Origin: Blakeslea trispora
Taxonomy: Eukaryota; Mucoromycota; Mucoromycetes; Mucorales; Choanephoraceae
NCBI GenBank assembly: GCA_025331445.1
Contig: JAIWNE010000040.1
Span: forward strand, 124,001 to 188,000
Direction: 5' to 3'
Length of the DNA: 64,000 bases
The translations under genes were made by a program, and so were the position numbers. This document shows, one piece after another, positions 10,877 to 23,345 of the stretch (within the stretch, counting starts at the first letter, position 1; each line of letters begins with the position of its first letter). The notes below the pieces were generated by a model, which saw only the letters and a program-made list of their open reading frames with translations, had not been told where the DNA came from and made no database searches.

Positions 10877-12438
10877 ATGTCAATGGCTGTAAATGCGAAA
10901 TATTCTTTGCGCGCGTGTTTCTTGCACAACAAGCTCACACCTTTTATTAGAGTCTTTTTGGGTTATCTACACCAGTAGATATTGAAGTCGGCTTTAACAA
11001 TGAAGAACAACGGAAACATGTCGAAGTCAAGGTCGAAAAAGACAGAAAGCAAAACTTCCCGGTTTATCTCGATGGTGAAAGTGTTTCTGGAAAGGTGAGA
11101 AGACAAAAAGACAATAGGAGCTCAAGATGGGGAAACTTTCAAAAAAAAAAAAAAAAACTCACTTTGTCTTTTTTTGTAGGTCAATATTGGTCTAAGAGAC
11201 GGCAAAAAGCTGGAACACAACGGTATCAAAGTTGAGTTTGTCGGTAGTATAGGTAAAGACAGGGAAAAGAAACAAGAGCAAGTGGCAATAGGACAATGGC
11301 TACAACTGTTATTGTATTCTTTAGAGTTATATTATGATAAAGGAAAAGCACATGAGTTCTTGACACTGTCTCAAGAATTGGCTGCACCTGGTGAATTACG
11401 TCAAAATGCAGCCTTTGAATTCGAGTTCAAGAATGTTGAGAAGCAATATGAATGTTTTAATGGTATCAATGTCAAGCTTAGGTAAGGTTTTTTTTTGGGG
11501 GGAAACATAGAGCAAGTAAGCTTACGAGAGGTTTTTTTTTTATAAAAAAAACAGATACTTTGTGCGTGTTACCATTGCTCGTCGTTTAGCTGATGTGATC
11601 CGTGAAAGAGATATTTGGGTCAACTCATATAAAATGCCAATTGAAATCAATAATTCTATTAAAATGGAAGTCGGTATTGAGGACTGTCTTCACATCGAAT
11701 TTGAATACAACAAGTCAAAGTAAGTCTATACACAGAACGGGAATACATCTCAAGTCTAGTCTGTTGATGCGATTATATCCATTATCTAGGTATCATCTGA
11801 AAGACGTCATTGTAGGCAAAATCTACTTTTTATTAGTTCGTATCAAGATCAAGACCATGGAGCTCTCTATCATTAGACGTGAAACCACTGGTGCTTGTAA
11901 GTGAATTGCAATACTGAGATTGTACGTTTATGCTTAACATCGAAATTCAGTGCCCAATGTATACAACGAAAGCGAAACAATAACTAAGTTTGAGATTATG
12001 GATGGAGCACCTGTAAGAGGTAAGGAAAGAACGAGAAAAAGGAGGCAATAGAGCTAGCGTGTTGATGTGTTGTTTTATATTAGGTGAAACTATTCCTATT
12101 CGTTTGTTTTTAGGTGGTTTTGAATTGACTCCTACATTCAGAGGTTTGTAAGACAATCATTAGCTGTACTAGAGTGATCTGACTTTCTTTTTTGGGGGAA
12201 TTGTGATTAGATATCAACAAGAAGTTTTCGACTAGATATTATTTGAATTTGGTTCTAATTGACGAAGAGAACAGACGTTATTTTAAGCAGCAAGAAATTA
12301 CATTGTTCAGGAGAATGAGTATGTTGTCTTGTTAGAGTAAACATTTACCAGTGACTAATTCCTTTCTTTTTTAAAATGGATTTAGTTGATGATGGTTACC
12401 CTCCTGATGGTGAGGACCAGAAATTACAACCACAATAA
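10877..12438 (+). CDS. VPS26: Retromer subunit VPS26
   Basis: Arrestin-fold subunit of the retromer cargo-recognition core, which recycles receptors from endosomes to the trans-Golgi. Nine exons (10877-10888, 10951-11094, 11180-11481, 11555-11719, 11790-11896, 11951-12019, 12084-12143, 12211-12318, 12386-12438) give 339 residues, near the usual family size. Conserved blocks are [99 protein letters not shown] and KKFSTRYYLNLVLIDEENRRYFKQQEI. The first coding exon is only 12 nt (Met-Ser-Met-Ala), so the start was set by working back from the conserved block through a 62-nt intron. Identification is very secure. Confidence 0.97.
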
Positions 12439-13078
12439 TAAAACAAAGAAGAAGAGAGAGAGAAAAAAAAAAGAAGACTCTGGCTTATTTATCATTCATA
12501 TAATGAGGTTCAACTAGCTTTGTTTTTTTTTTCTTACTTTTCTCTTCTTCATTATTTATGTCTATTCCCTAAATTCTTCCTCTCATCCAGCTTTGATGTT
12601 TTCAAGATATAGAATGAGTATTCATAGCAGTGGATTTATGTGCGTTTTCTTTTTGTTCATGATCCATATTGAAAAGTTTGACCTTGAAGAAGTTTAGCGC
12701 ACAAAAACCCTCGCGTTTTGGTTTATACCTTGGAGAGCTGATCGTCTTTTGCAACATATGATTCCAAAGCGATACAGCTCTTCTTCATGAGATGTTGGCA
12801 TTCCTTTTTTCTTTTTTTTTTTTTGCAAGTATAGGTTTGCAGCAAAGACAAAAAGAGGAAACAAAATGCTATTTTATTATTATTATTTATAGTCACCATC
12901 CCAAAAAAAAAAGAGAAAGTGCATTTTGAGGAAGATACTTCTTGACTATCAATAGAAAGTATACCGCTTAGAGCGTTGTATACAATACAAACACAACTCT
13001 GATTTCAAGCAAAAAAAAAAAAGATAACAAAGGCATATTCTATTCCGTAGCCCCATCATTAAGATTTTATTTGTTCCT
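12439..13078. other. Intergenic, convergent 3' regions
   Basis: Between the stop codons of VPS26 and the poly-Q gene. AT-rich with several A and T runs; contains a short TATTATTATTAT-type stretch near 12876. No gene, RNA or repeat of note seen. Confidence 0.6.
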
Positions 13079-14535
13079 TTACGATGATGAGCTCTTAAAG
13101 TTGGCTTTGAGTTTTTGCATAAGTCCTTTTCCTTCACTGATAAGATCAATATAAGGGCTTTCCACGGGTACCCATTCTACTCGCCATGGCTCACCATTCT
13201 TAAAATTGAGTATTTCGTCCCAATCATCAAACAAAGGTGTATTGTCTATTGGTATGTTTCGGCCACTTGTGGTTGTGATTTTTGTAACCTTTCGAGTTTG
13301 ATATGATGCAACATAGTGAATACGTTCAGCTAAACTTTTTCCTGTATCTCTTGGTTTGATACGGATCCATACTCGTTGTCCTGGATTGATGCTTGATACC
13401 GTGATATGACGATCTTCGTCTGAACCTAAATCGAAACAAATCAATTTGATGGCCATTCAGATCCAAGGCACAATTTACTTACTTGCAATTGGTAGGTTGG
13501 GTAAGGATTTGCGATCAAATGGATTCTTCTCTTCATCTTTAAAGTATCCATAATCTGTTGCAGGAACAGCTATTATCAGACAAAAAGTTAGTTCAACAAG
13601 TAAAAGGGGGGAAACGGTCTTTCTGTTCATCAAGCTAGATATGATCCTTACCATGCTGTTTTTGAATAGGCTGAGATTTATGATATGGGTTGGTTGGTGA
13701 CATAGGTGGTGGTTTACTAGCTCTTAAAGTGTTTGTTGGAAGTACTACTGGCTGCTCTTCGTGAGCAAGCAAATCTAGTTCGACCAATGGTTGAGGATGC
13801 AATCCCGAATATTGTATGTTTGGAGGTTGTGCAGGTGTAAGAGAGTACTGTGGTGATCGGATCTCAATCTCATTACTTTCCTTCTCTTCATATCTCCTAG
13901 GGCCATCAGGAATTGCTTTTGCAGTGCTGTGATTCTCAGGCGATACCTTTGATACCTTTCGTGATATCAAGGTTGGGTCCAGAACTTTAAGTGCGGGTTT
14001 TTTTTCATCTGTGTTATCATCTAGATTAGCAATTGTTGCTGTAGTCCGGTTGGGATCGTTTGATTCCTGTATATCAAACACGTCTGCAAATGGATCAATA
14101 GCAGTGTCTTTCCAACCGTCATCTTCGTCTTCAGAACCATCACCTTCGTCCCTTTCAATATGATCGTTAGGATCATCTTTGGTTGTATCAGTTACAGGAT
14201 CTACCAAACAATCGTTATCTTTGCGCTGATAGATCATATCCGAATAGTCAATCTCAGAGTCTTCATCTGAAAAATGAGTGTGCTCTATAGTGGTGGGTTC
14301 CATTGGTGTAGGTGGTCTATTCAACAGTCTATCCCGGGGATGGTCTACAGTGTTATCATTGTCACTACTTGTATTTGAATTGCCTTTTGCATGATTGTGG
14401 TCATGGTTTTCATCCGGTTTCAACGACAAAACTGAGTCAGAATACATCTGTTTGGGAGGAACCTGTTGAGTAGATGCTATACGGTTAACCAGATATGGAT
14501 TGTTTAAATTCAGCTGTTGTTGTTGCTGTTGTTGC

Positions 14536-14587
<52 letters not shown>

Positions 14588-15635
14588 GCTGTTGTTGTTG
14601 TTGTTGCTGTTGTTGCTGAAATGGCCGTATATGCATATTATTTAATGACATAACTGATTCATTAATAGCAGGCCTCAAGTAAAAAGGTGCAGTTGATGGA
14701 GGGGATGATGGATAATGATACATTGGAGGCTGAGAAGTATTTGTTGGAGAAGATGAGTTCTGTACAATCATATTGGCGTTTAGTGGTAATGTTACTCCAG
14801 AAGGTACAGATGTGTTATTTTGGTGGGTAAATGGCTGCTGTTGTTGCATAAATGGAGCTGGATCAGAATAATAATGAGGCAAATGCTGAGGCCTTGATGA
14901 ATAGAGATGGTTAGGTAATTGTTGTTCTTGTTGTTGCGGTGTTGTAGGAACAGGCATCGTCATGATGTTCTCACTAGGTAAATTATTGGGTATGTTAGGC
15001 AGAGAAGGCTCGGTCATGATAGCTGGTGGTGATGTTTTATTTTTGTATTTTAGTTCTGTGCCTGAAGTCGGGTCAAGTGCAGATAAAGGCGTCAAGCCTG
15101 GTACGTTCTGATGAAATACTGTGCTAGGAGAGGGAGAGGGAGATTGCAATCGAAGCTGTACTTCAGGCTGATATATATTATTTCTTGGGTGTAAGGCTTC
15201 CTTTGGCTGACGAGGCGGTAATGAAGGTTGTGATTGTTCTAAACTAGAAGAAGATGTAGGAGGGCTAGAAAGTCGAAAGAGTGGTGTGAGTGGAGGAGAT
15301 ACTGCAGGTCGATGATTGTGAGTGTCTATCAAACAAGGTCAGCCAGCTTTTCCAGACAAAAATCATTCTATAGACTTACCGCTATGGCCAGAATGGTATT
15401 CTCTAGGTTTATTGGGTAATGGAGGAGGCGTGCTGTTCTGCACAGGAGAAGGTGTAGAGTGTCTTTCCTCTTGCTCAAGTTGCGCTTGTAACTCCTTGGC
15501 AATTGCTTCATCATTGAGCTCTTGTTCTCTCCTCTTGTGAAGTTCCTTTTCCCGTTGTTTTTCTTCTTCCTCTTGAAGTTTCTTTACAAGTTTTAGAGTT
15601 TTTTGTTCTTTGCGGTGATTTATCAGGTGTCTCAT
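13079..15635 (-). CDS. Uncharacterised poly-glutamine protein with N-terminal coiled coil
   Basis: Four exons (15635-15380, 15325-13652, 13569-13483, 13425-13079) give 787 residues. The N-terminal 65 or so residues are a highly charged coiled coil (EEEEKQREKELHKRREQEL). A Pro/Ser/Gln-rich disordered part follows with an uninterrupted 35-glutamine tract at 14618-14514, then an acidic stretch (DEDDGWKD), then a more ordered C-terminus of about 130 residues containing DEDRHITVSSINPGQRVWIRIKP, FDDWDEILNF and WRVEWVPVESPYIDLI. I do not recognise the family. The C-terminal block looks like a folded domain and is the best handle for a profile search. Composition suggests a regulatory or scaffold protein, but that is only inference. 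Confidence 0.8.
14514..14618 (-). repeat. (CAA/CAG)35 tract encoding poly-Gln
   Basis: A 105-bp trinucleotide tract, mostly CAA with interspersed CAG on the coding strand, encoding 35 consecutive glutamines inside the 787-residue protein. CAA predominance and CAG interruptions would lower slippage compared with pure CAG, yet the length suggests allele variation. Confidence 0.97.
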
Positions 15636-17972
15636 AAATTATACTACAGCCAAGAAAAAAAAAAAAAAAAAAAAGATATGAACGAAAAACGAAAGAAAAT
15701 AGTCATTTCTATTTTTATATCTTTTTTTTTTGACGGTATTTGAATTTTCAAGAAGTTCCTTTATTGTATTATTTTAGTCTGTTAAAATCAATCATACACA
15801 CAAAAAAGTATTGAAATGGCATTGAAAAAAGCTCTTTTGAATGAATTGAGTCTTTATTGTCTTAATAGTCATGATTAGAAGCAAAGTAAGAAAAGCCAAG
15901 GCCAACTATCGTTTTGTACTAGAGCTAATTGGTGAGTAACTTTATTTGTTAGCTGAGGTTGATTTAGAATGGCCCTCCTTGCGTATCTTACTCTAACAGC
16001 CTTGGCATTCGTTCTGTTTGTGTAACCCCAATTATGGGATCATCAGTAAAAGGGAAACAATTGGGTCACACATAGTTTCTGGAAAGCATACATTGTTCAA
16101 GCTTATCTTGACAAAACAAGAAGTTTTCGATTGAACGATAATTCAAGTCACAATTGACCCCTCCTATTGTTTGCTATTCAATACAAGATGTATATATTGC
16201 GCACATAATGAAAAAGCAGCTTTTTTTTTACATTTGTTCAAGCTAAATAAGAATGTGTTTGGCTCATCGTTCTTTTTTTAAAACCATCTCTATTGTCTTA
16301 CAGCCCCAATCTTTTAATAATATAGTAAAGATGTCTTACATCCTCTATTTAAAAAATAGTCAATGCGCTCATTCGTTTTAGACTAAGCCAAAGTTCGTCA
16401 TAAAAAGAAAAAAAACCACACAATGCCTTTAAATTGAATATCAGAGCCCAGTAGATTGATTGCTCAGACTATAGATAAGAGATTTTTCTACTTCTTTGTC
16501 TAGTGCTGCCCTCAAAGTTTTTTTTTTTTTGCTGTACCAAACAAACAAACAAAAAGTTATTAGTGAGAAACTTACGGATGCCAAGTTTTCTGCTCTGGAA
16601 TAAGCACTGATTCTGAATTATGCATATTTGTCCTATGAATGAGTTAGCTGTTTGAGCATACAGCAATGTATGACAGCAAAAAAGGGAATAAATACTTCCT
16701 GTTAAGGTGCATCATGTGATCTTGCCTAATATGATCCTACTAAACAGTAACTTTGACTATCACCTTCAATTTTCCAAAATAGCTCCAAGTTACTGTTTGC
16801 ATTTGAAGCTGAAGAAGACATTGAATTGAACAGTATTCATCATCTATATAAACAAGCCACTTGTTACCTATACAGAAGGTATGTGCCTCTTCATTCAATT
16901 TTAAGGTTATGTGATCGTCTTCAACCGAGTTTAGTACTCTCATGACATTTAAAGTATCTGATACTTGACTTTTTTTCTTTAGTAGCCAGGTATCCTAATA
17001 CACTGAATAGTAATTGAGATGATAAGGGGGGGTCTCTTTTTCTCTTTATTCACAAGAATGCCTTGACAAACTATAAAGACAGGTTGGTCGGATACTTTCT
17101 AAGCCGCATACTTGGTATTTCTTTAAACTTCGGGTAGTATTTAATTCTACCGCTTAACTTGTACAACACTAAAGCGCATAACAAGACTTCTTGCACAACA
17201 TCAAACTTAAAAAAAGAAACCGCGACTTTTTGATCAGAAATGTATCAACCATTCAGTCATATTTGCTTGCTTATGTAGCAAATAGAAGCTAATTGCTATT
17301 CATCTACTTTCTCTTTTATTCATAATAATAGCGACTATCATGTTGTTTTCTTGACTTTTTTTACTCTGCTTACAATCGACAATGGTGCAATGATGTAATG
17401 CACTTTTAATAGCATTTAAGCAGCAAGTGACAAGAATTGAAGCAATTTGAATAGTTGTTAGTTGCCAGTCATTGGATGATAAAACATTTGTCTACTTTAG
17501 AATGCTTTATTCATTTTTCACATGCAAACAATACAATGTTTTCTTTCAATCTCTTGATTACTTTTATACAGTAGTATATTTTAGTATGTGTAACAAGCTG
17601 GCAAGGCTATTTGCTCTATATGCGTGTGTGTTATATTTGCAGAGTCAAAAGAAGCTTTTCTCAAGCCATGAAATTGGTTCAGAGAAAAAGACGGTGGTTG
17701 TTCAACACATGGCAGAGAGCCACAAAAAAAAAAGACAAAGAGTGAATAATAAGCTGATGCTGATGCTTTTGTAGCAAAAAAAAAAAAAAAAAAGTCTAGT
17801 GGTTGCACCATCCTTCTATAAACAAGCCAGATCACTTCATAAACAAATCATGATTTCGCTGCGGTAGCGTATTAAACATTTATTAAACGGTTACTTGTTA
17901 TTGACAATATCATGTTGCTTGTGACTCCTCTATTTGTACATCTTCCTTCATACACACTTCTTTATCTATTCC
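15636..17972. other. Long intergenic region
   Basis: About 2.3 kb, AT-rich, with poly-A runs at 15655-15674 and 17776-17793. Scattered short ORFs on both strands (for example 16943-16740 minus and 17472-17774 plus) have no recognisable product. The left end should hold the promoter of the poly-Q gene, which is transcribed leftward. No tRNA or other RNA gene was recognised. Confidence 0.55.
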
Positions 17973-18419
17973 TTAAAGATAGGTTCTTTGAGGATAGCTA
18001 GGATAGTAAGGATAGTTGTACATATTTCCACCAGTGCCACCATGAAGCGATAGTGGCATATTGTTCATATACATGTTGTTATTGTTATAAGAATAAGGCG
18101 AGTTATAGTAATTCGGAGAAAGCAAGGAATTGTACATCATGTTGTTGTATCCAGGCGCGCTATATCCATTCGCTACTTGTGGATAAAATGGAATTTGAGG
18201 ATACATCGAGTTATTGTAATAAGAAGCAGCAGCAGAAGAAGAAGGGTAATATGGTGGTTGAGAGGTATAGTATTGAGGGTAATATCTGCGATAGTATCTA
18301 TCGAGCTACCGATTTGATCAGATAAAAAGTACAATGGAAGCTTGAATGTCATTTACCTCATTCATATAGTTGCTATTATAGTAGCCATAAGGATCATCTA
18401 TGCTATTAACGGTACCCAT
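17973..18419 (-). CDS. Small Tyr/Asn/Pro-rich low-complexity protein
   Basis: Two exons (18419-18357 and 18305-17973) joined by a 51-nt intron (GTAAAT to GGTAG) give 131 residues. The acceptor was chosen because it alone keeps the frame without a stop. The protein is almost wholly low complexity: YYRRYYPQYYTSQPPYYPS, then MYPQIPFYPQ and runs of Asn, Tyr and Met (YSYNNNNMYMNNM). There is no signal peptide or membrane segment. Such Tyr/Asn-rich composition is typical of prion-like, condensate-forming segments; function is unknown. The biased but intact frame across the intron argues that it is a real gene. Confidence 0.6.
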
Positions 18420-19474
18420 GGTTTAGTTGTATAAAAAAAAGACTGAAATCAATGAAAGAAAGAAAGTAGAATGACTGGTAAATACGGCGACGTAATAAGT
18501 GTGTATGAGCACGGAATAACGTGACACTTTATGCTATTTCCGTAAATAGGTTTGCATAAACTATTTCTGGCAAACTAAAGTCATTTCAGTTTGAGGTGAG
18601 AGGGGGTTTTGTTGTGTTCTCTAAGCCAATAAACAACAGTCAAAGGAGGAGTGGTGATCTAATGTGTATTCAACATGTTGATTTTCGGGGTCCATTGTTA
18701 GAGTATGATTGGGCATACTTTATACTCAAGTATGGAGGAACAATACGCACTTGATGTATTATCATCTTCTTGCCCTTTCTTTTTTTTCTTTTCAGTTCAA
18801 AATAAATAACAATCAAACCCAAAAAGAATCATTTATGACCAAAAGCATTGGATGTTACGCATTACAAAATAGACCGTGGTAGGATAAATGTATAGCATGT
18901 CTTCAACCATACTGTTACTCTACTTTTTTTTCATAGCCAATTTCTCAAGATGAACGAAATACATACATTGAGAAAAAAGGTTAAACATCACAGGGAAAAA
19001 ATTTACATTGTGCGTATTAGCTCCCGAGCCACATTTTGATTGGCGGGGCTTCTGTCTGTTTTGGACAGAGTGTAAACAACAAATGAAGGGTTGTTATTGT
19101 CTTCATTGTGTATGCAAAATAGGATTGCTCATTCAAACTTCTATACCTAATAGAAAGCACATGACATTCAAACATGTTGACTTCTTTACTGCCCCTCCCC
19201 CCTTTTTTTTTTATATACTAATCAACGCTCAGACGAAGAATAAATCAACACTACAAAACATTGAGATTCTCTCAATTGTTTGACAGTAGAAATCAACCCA
19301 ATCCTTACAAGTTTGTTCAATTGTGTCAATAAGAAAATAGAAAGCAAACTGACAAGAGATGCATTTCTCTCTCTCTTTTCTTTTTATTTTAATCCCGAAA
19401 ACAACAAAAAGTGTCAAAACGGACTCAGTCTGACATTAAAGCTACATTGCGAAATTGTTTATTGTGGTGTACTG
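18420..19474. other. Divergent intergenic region
   Basis: Lies between two divergently transcribed genes and so should contain both promoters. AT-rich with T runs at 18779-18788 and 19203-19212. The open frame extends upstream of the annotated start of the next gene (ATG at 19280), but composition there is not protein-like. Nothing else seen. Confidence 0.55.
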
Positions 19475-20290
19475 ATGCCTCTTTTAACAAACAAGGAAAA
19501 AGATCTTCTTGCTGCATATAGAGAAAAACTATGGCTTGAGAGACAAATAGAACAACTAGAGCAAGAAGAAGTCACCGAAAAAGATTTAGAGGAACTCAAG
19601 ATCCCTCCTGAAGCTACAGATCAACATGTGGAAGAGAGTATATCTGAATACAAGCGACATATTGACCATCTACGTGACAACCTAGACACGGTATACCACT
19701 ACAACAAAAACAAAGAACTCTTGCAAGAACAGATCTATGCGCATCACTACACAACACAGATATTGTATCCTAAACCTGCAGATCACCAACAGACAAAGCT
19801 CATTGAAAATGCACAAAGGCATGTGATCAAACGCGATGAACTCATGATGAAGCTTGTGTCTCTTGTAGGTGAATTGAGTGACAAGAAGGAGAAATTAGAG
19901 AAAATGCATCGACGTATTATTTCACAGCATATTGCCAACAAACGATTGCAGGCTGAATTGAAGGAACAACATACAGAACACTCTTTAGCTAAAGAACAAC
20001 TGGGTGGTGCAATAAAGTCGCAACAAGTGTAAATAACTTTCAATTGTATATCAATGCATGCGCTAATTTCTTTTTTTTCTCTCTCTCTATACTAGTAATG
20101 ATTCATTGAAACTAGAAGCGTCCATTATACGTAACATGTTGGGTGTAAGAACTTTGCTTTATCTATTTTATATATCTCTAATGTCTCTCTCTTTCTTGCA
20201 TAGCATTTAATTGACGAAAGTGAAATTCAATGGATGTATGATGAACGCTGGCTTCAGGTTATGCTTCGAATAGGAGAAAAAATCGATTAG
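19475..20290 (+). CDS. Coiled-coil protein, possibly inner-kinetochore CENP-H-like
   Basis: Exons 19475-20028, 20096-20144 and 20204-20290 give 229 residues. Nearly all of it is predicted coiled coil (LLAAYREKLWLERQIEQLEQ, then KKEKLEKMHRRIISQ and KRLQAELKEQH). The C-terminus reads SIIRNMLGHLIDESEIQWMYDERW...LRIGEKID, resembling the short helical tail of CENP-H (or CENP-K) proteins, where a hydrophobic helix is followed by W-x-x-D and a hydrophobic end. The start at 19475 (MPLLTNKEKD) was preferred over an in-frame ATG at 19280 because the intervening residues look non-coding. The kinetochore assignment is tentative; a profile comparison against CENP-H/Mcm16/Fta3 and CENP-K families would settle it. 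Confidence 0.6.
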
Positions 20291-20624
20291 GGTTGACAAG
20301 CTTATTTATGGTTTAGAAAGCATGAATCTTCAGTAAATAATAATAATAAAAAAGAAATTAATATGTGTATAGATATATATATGAAATAGGAGTATAAGGA
20401 AAAGGACTCAAAAAAAAGAGAGAGAGAGGGAGTGGAGGAAGGGAGGGGATGAAGGCAAGTAGACAGGGAGATCATTCGGAAAAAAAAAAAGGCATACTTT
20501 CAAGTATATACTTGAGGCGAAAAAAAGGGGGAGGGGAAGAAGAGGGTATGTATGTGTATACTAATACACAATAAAGAGAGTTGAATAGGCGAAACCAGCG
20601 CCTGTAATTAAAGACATTAATAAA
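20291..20624. other. Convergent intergenic region with purine-rich tract
   Basis: The two flanking genes end toward each other. From about 20396 to 20550 the plus strand is strongly purine-biased, with GAGAGAGAGAGGGAG and GGAGGGGAAGAAGAGGG stretches. No gene seen. Confidence 0.6.
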
Positions 20625-22034
20625 CTATGATTTGATCGTCGATGTAGAATTCTGAGGTTCAGGAGTACTCGGATGAGTGATAGTATGAACAGATGAAGCA
20701 TTATCCGAAAGAAGATCGAGGTCATCATCCAACATGTCTGATGCTGCCTCTCCTACCAAATCCCCTCCTTCTTCTTCTACTAATGCAGGCTGAGTCTTGA
20801 TAGCTTGATTGGTCTCATTTAAGCCTAAATCATCCATGACGACAGGCAGAGCACCCATTCTAGAGAACACATCAGTATTTAGCTTATTTTAAGTGTGTCT
20901 TATTTTTTACCTAGAATAAAACATTTGTAACCGAAGACGTATATTTTCAGTATAGAGATCCTCAATAGAACGATCTTGGTAGAGGTTCATCTGAACGTTT
21001 CGAATAAACACAAAGAACTCACATACAGCCACAAGACGATCACGACAGTATTGATCAATAGGTAACCAATTGTCATTCTCATCCAGTCGGAATCGGTAGT
21101 TTAGAACAACAGCATCAGCAGATCGACCACATGCTGAGCAGGAGTTTGACACCACAATAGACTTGGTTGGCGTTGCTGTGTTGAATCGTTCCCAGAGTGG
21201 TTTAGATGGCTGAACGGTTTCGGCGGAAGGTGCTGTCACTAAACCCGTGTTGATATGTTCAATAAAACAAGCTTGTCTAGATAAGAAATCAATCATCTTT
21301 TTAATCGACAATTTAGATTGAGGGCCAAATCTAAGGCAGGGTTCAATGTCTTCGCTAAGACAGTGCTTCATAAAGGTTGTTTGATTGAGTTTTTTTGGTG
21401 TCAATAGTTTTTGAGAAGAGGCCATGGTGTATTCGCGAAAAGACTCTAACTGAAACCCATCAATTGTCGAAGGTCGTTTGTGCTTGGTATTGATACGATC
21501 TGAGGTAGAAGGTGTAGGAGGCATTGAGATGGTACGTTGTTGATGTTGTTTCAAGTTTTCTTTCCGAGTATATTTCATGATGTGATTAGCACTGACTCGC
21601 TTAAATCCATTCAAGTCTATTTCATCTTTCAATCGACTCTTCATGATCATGGTCGTAGACGAGTCCAGGATTGAACTTGAGTCTGATGATGTGTCTGAAG
21701 TGAGACGTAATCGAAGTTCGCGCAATTGATCTTGTTCGGCTAGTAATTGCTCTTGTGTCTGTCGAAGTTCATTTTCAATTTGCCAACGAGCCTTCTTTTC
21801 AATAGCTACCATGGCATTGGCTTCTTCAAAGAGCTTAAGAGAAAGTTCCTCTAGTTCGTGCTCGACCATGTCCTTTTCATGTTGTATGTTACCGACTCGT
21901 TCTATTTCTGCAACGTATTTCTGATTCAAGGTATGCATGTCTTTTTCAAGTCTTTCAAGTTGAATGTTTTTCTGTGCAAGTTCTTGCTGTAATAAAAGGA
22001 TCGTCTTGTCTGAATCGCAATGCTGGCAACTCAT
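20625..22034 (-). CDS. SEC2: Sec2-type Rab guanine-nucleotide exchange factor
   Basis: Exons 22034-20911 and 20859-20625, joined by a 51-nt intron, give 452 residues. The N-terminal 110 residues are a long coiled coil containing the Sec2/Rabin signature ELEELSLKLFEEANAMVA, the segment that in Sec2p and Rabin8 opens the nucleotide pocket of Sec4/Rab8 on secretory vesicles. A Ser-rich linker follows, then a folded region with a CSACGR motif (around 21140), and a C-terminal YQDRSIEDLYTENIRLRLQMFYS segment like the second conserved block of fungal Sec2. The tail is acidic (DMLDDDLDLLSDN). An early Cys-x-x-Cys (MSCQHCDSD) opens the protein. Function in polarised exocytosis at hyphal tips is inferred from the family. 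Confidence 0.85.
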
Positions 22035-23345
22035 CTTGTAAGAAGAAGAAAAGGAAAGGAAAGTGAAGGGGGGGATGAGGAAGAAGAGTTACTTTGCAGC
22101 AAAATAAATATATATATAAAAAAAAAAGAGAGAAAAAAAGAAAGAAAAATTTACTCATCTATTTTTAAGGTAATAATTCACTTACTTTGCGGACAATTAA
22201 TCCTTTTCTTTCCCGCTTCAATTTTAAGAGCCTTTTTTTTTTTTTTTTCCTAGTATATGGTTGAAGAAAGAGGGGGGGGGGGAGTACAAATTCATTTACA
22301 TCAAATTGCAGATTTCCAAAAAAGTTAGGCATTAGAGCAAACCAATCACTATGGTTACTTCTTACATATCTCAACTGTACGTTTTAATCCAAAGGGAAGA
22401 ATCAGGGCAATAGGATGATTGTTTTCTTTTTAGGATCAAAACATTGCCTTAAAGAAAAAAAAAAGAGTTTTTGGTTCTCCGAGTAAAGAACAGATAAGAG
22501 GCCAAAAGAAGCAAAAAAAGGTACATTTTAGTCAGGCACTTTTTTTATTAAAGCTTGTTTATGGCTGAATGATGCTTTTCTTTTCAATTGAATACAACAC
22601 ATTATACAAAGAAGAAGGATTGACTTTCCTACCATTTGCATCTCTCTTTTAGAATCCAAGTCATTCATAAGCGTTGGCAAACAAAGTCTGATCCGGAAGA
22701 TTGAATGTTTTCAAATAAAAGTTGAGCTTGAAAAGTGGCTTTATTGTTTTAAAATAGAGAGGACCAAACAATTTAAAAATAACATATGAAAATTGGCGAA
22801 ATATCATAGTATAACTAATCATTGAATGCTCAGAAAAAAAGTGAACTCATTGGTTATCAAGTACTTTTTCAGAATGAAATTAAGAAAAAAAAAAGAGTCT
22901 CAAGCAGGAGTCAAATACAACCATTCTTGAGTTTCCAGGCAAATTCAAACATTTTATCCCACACATCTATGATGAACACCAATTGCAGGGACGAACATGC
23001 TTGTCAAATCAATCGGACAAGAAGTCAGCATTTATTTGATGAGTCATTCTTGACGAACACATCATAATTTGTTTAACAATATTCAATTCTAGGAAACACT
23101 ATGAAACCAGAAAAAGTACCTTCATTCAACCTCAAACACTATCAATGTCTACTTGAACAAGTCATACAAGAATAAGTAAATGCACTTGTAAACTATCTCA
23201 GCTTACATTAGAAACAATAACAAAAAAAAAACTGCTTTTCAAAATCCACAGAAGATCCCAAAAAGGAAATTCAATGCAAGAGAGCGAAAAAAAAAAGGGA
23301 GAGTGAAAGTTCCAAAAAAAAAAAGTTTTCTTCAAGTATCTGACT
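22035..23345. other. Divergent intergenic region with homopolymer tracts
   Basis: Promoter side of both SEC2 and the ataxin-10 gene. Contains a T run at 22232-22249, a G run of about ten at 22273-22282, and a poly-A/AG tract at 22120-22148. A plus-strand reading at 23102-23176 (MKPEKVPSFNLKHYQCLLEQ, then a stop) looks protein-like but is isolated. No other feature recognised. Confidence 0.5.

Noticed and set aside
16740..16943. 67-codon minus ORF with protein-like composition
   Set aside because: Isolated, no splice partners found, no recognised family.
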